Origin: Symbiodinium natans
Taxonomy: Eukaryota > Sar > Dinophyceae > Suessiales > Symbiodiniaceae
Assembly: GCA_905221605.1 (NCBI GenBank)
Contig: CAJNDS010001558.1
Span: 625,001-687,000 of the forward strand
DNA length: 62,000 nucleotides
Direction of reading: 5' to 3'
Positions within the stretch are counted from its first letter, which is position 1. Each line of letters opens with the position of its first letter. Of the stretch, positions 61,994 through 62,000 are shown piece by piece. A model generated the notes under the pieces. It ran no database searches. It was not told the origin of the DNA and worked only from the letters and a program-made list of their open reading frames with translations. Made by a program: the position numbers and the translations under genes.

Positions 61994-62000
61994 GAACGTT

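Overview
The window reads as nuclear DNA of a dinoflagellate, probably a core, Suessiales-like one. Four things point that way: (1) introns begin with GC or GA far more often than GT; (2) every gene I could rebuild lies on the minus strand, the one-direction clustering typical of dinoflagellates; (3) introns and spacers carry short palindromic elements that resemble introners (introns born as non-autonomous transposons); (4) there is a decayed nuclear copy of mitochondrial cox1 with apicomplexan/dinoflagellate-like sequence. The species is not identifiable from the sequence alone.

The dominant texture is interstitial telomere-type repeat (TTTAGGG/CCCTAAA, with 7- and 8-base variants such as TTTAGGGG, TTTTAGGG and TTGAGGG) in dozens of arrays of both orientations. 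These arrays fill introns and spacers between islands of 30-450 bp of unique sequence. Long open frames are misleading here, because real exons are mostly 30-100 bp and must be joined by splice phase and family consensus.

Layout, all minus strand unless stated: an unidentified three-exon fragment (3505-4053); a secreted DOMON-domain first exon (5797-6205); a small membrane protein (12126-13474); a type II membrane glycosyltransferase-like gene in six exons (15898-18451); an eight-exon gene of unknown function with a complete 3' end (23125-25585), two of whose introns are family C introner-like elements; a short two-exon fragment (26440-26723); a MAP kinase scattered over 17 micro-exons across 16.4 kb (30997-47377); an E2-like/S1/ankyrin protein (48287-49943); a cox1 NUMT (50295-51239); a helical-repeat membrane protein (51494-53850); and weaker exons to the right end, including a WW-domain exon (57692-57752).

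Other structures: a 623-bp element with 30-bp perfect terminal inverted repeats and an 8-bp target duplication; eight copies of a 22-bp palindrome placed four and four around an AT-rich microsatellite; a roughly 550-bp nearly pure poly-G tract; several palindromic MITE-like families; two complex satellites. The genes share no evident pathway. What unites them is intron architecture. Single exon-like islands are weak evidence: some that read well as protein fall inside introns of the MAP kinase.
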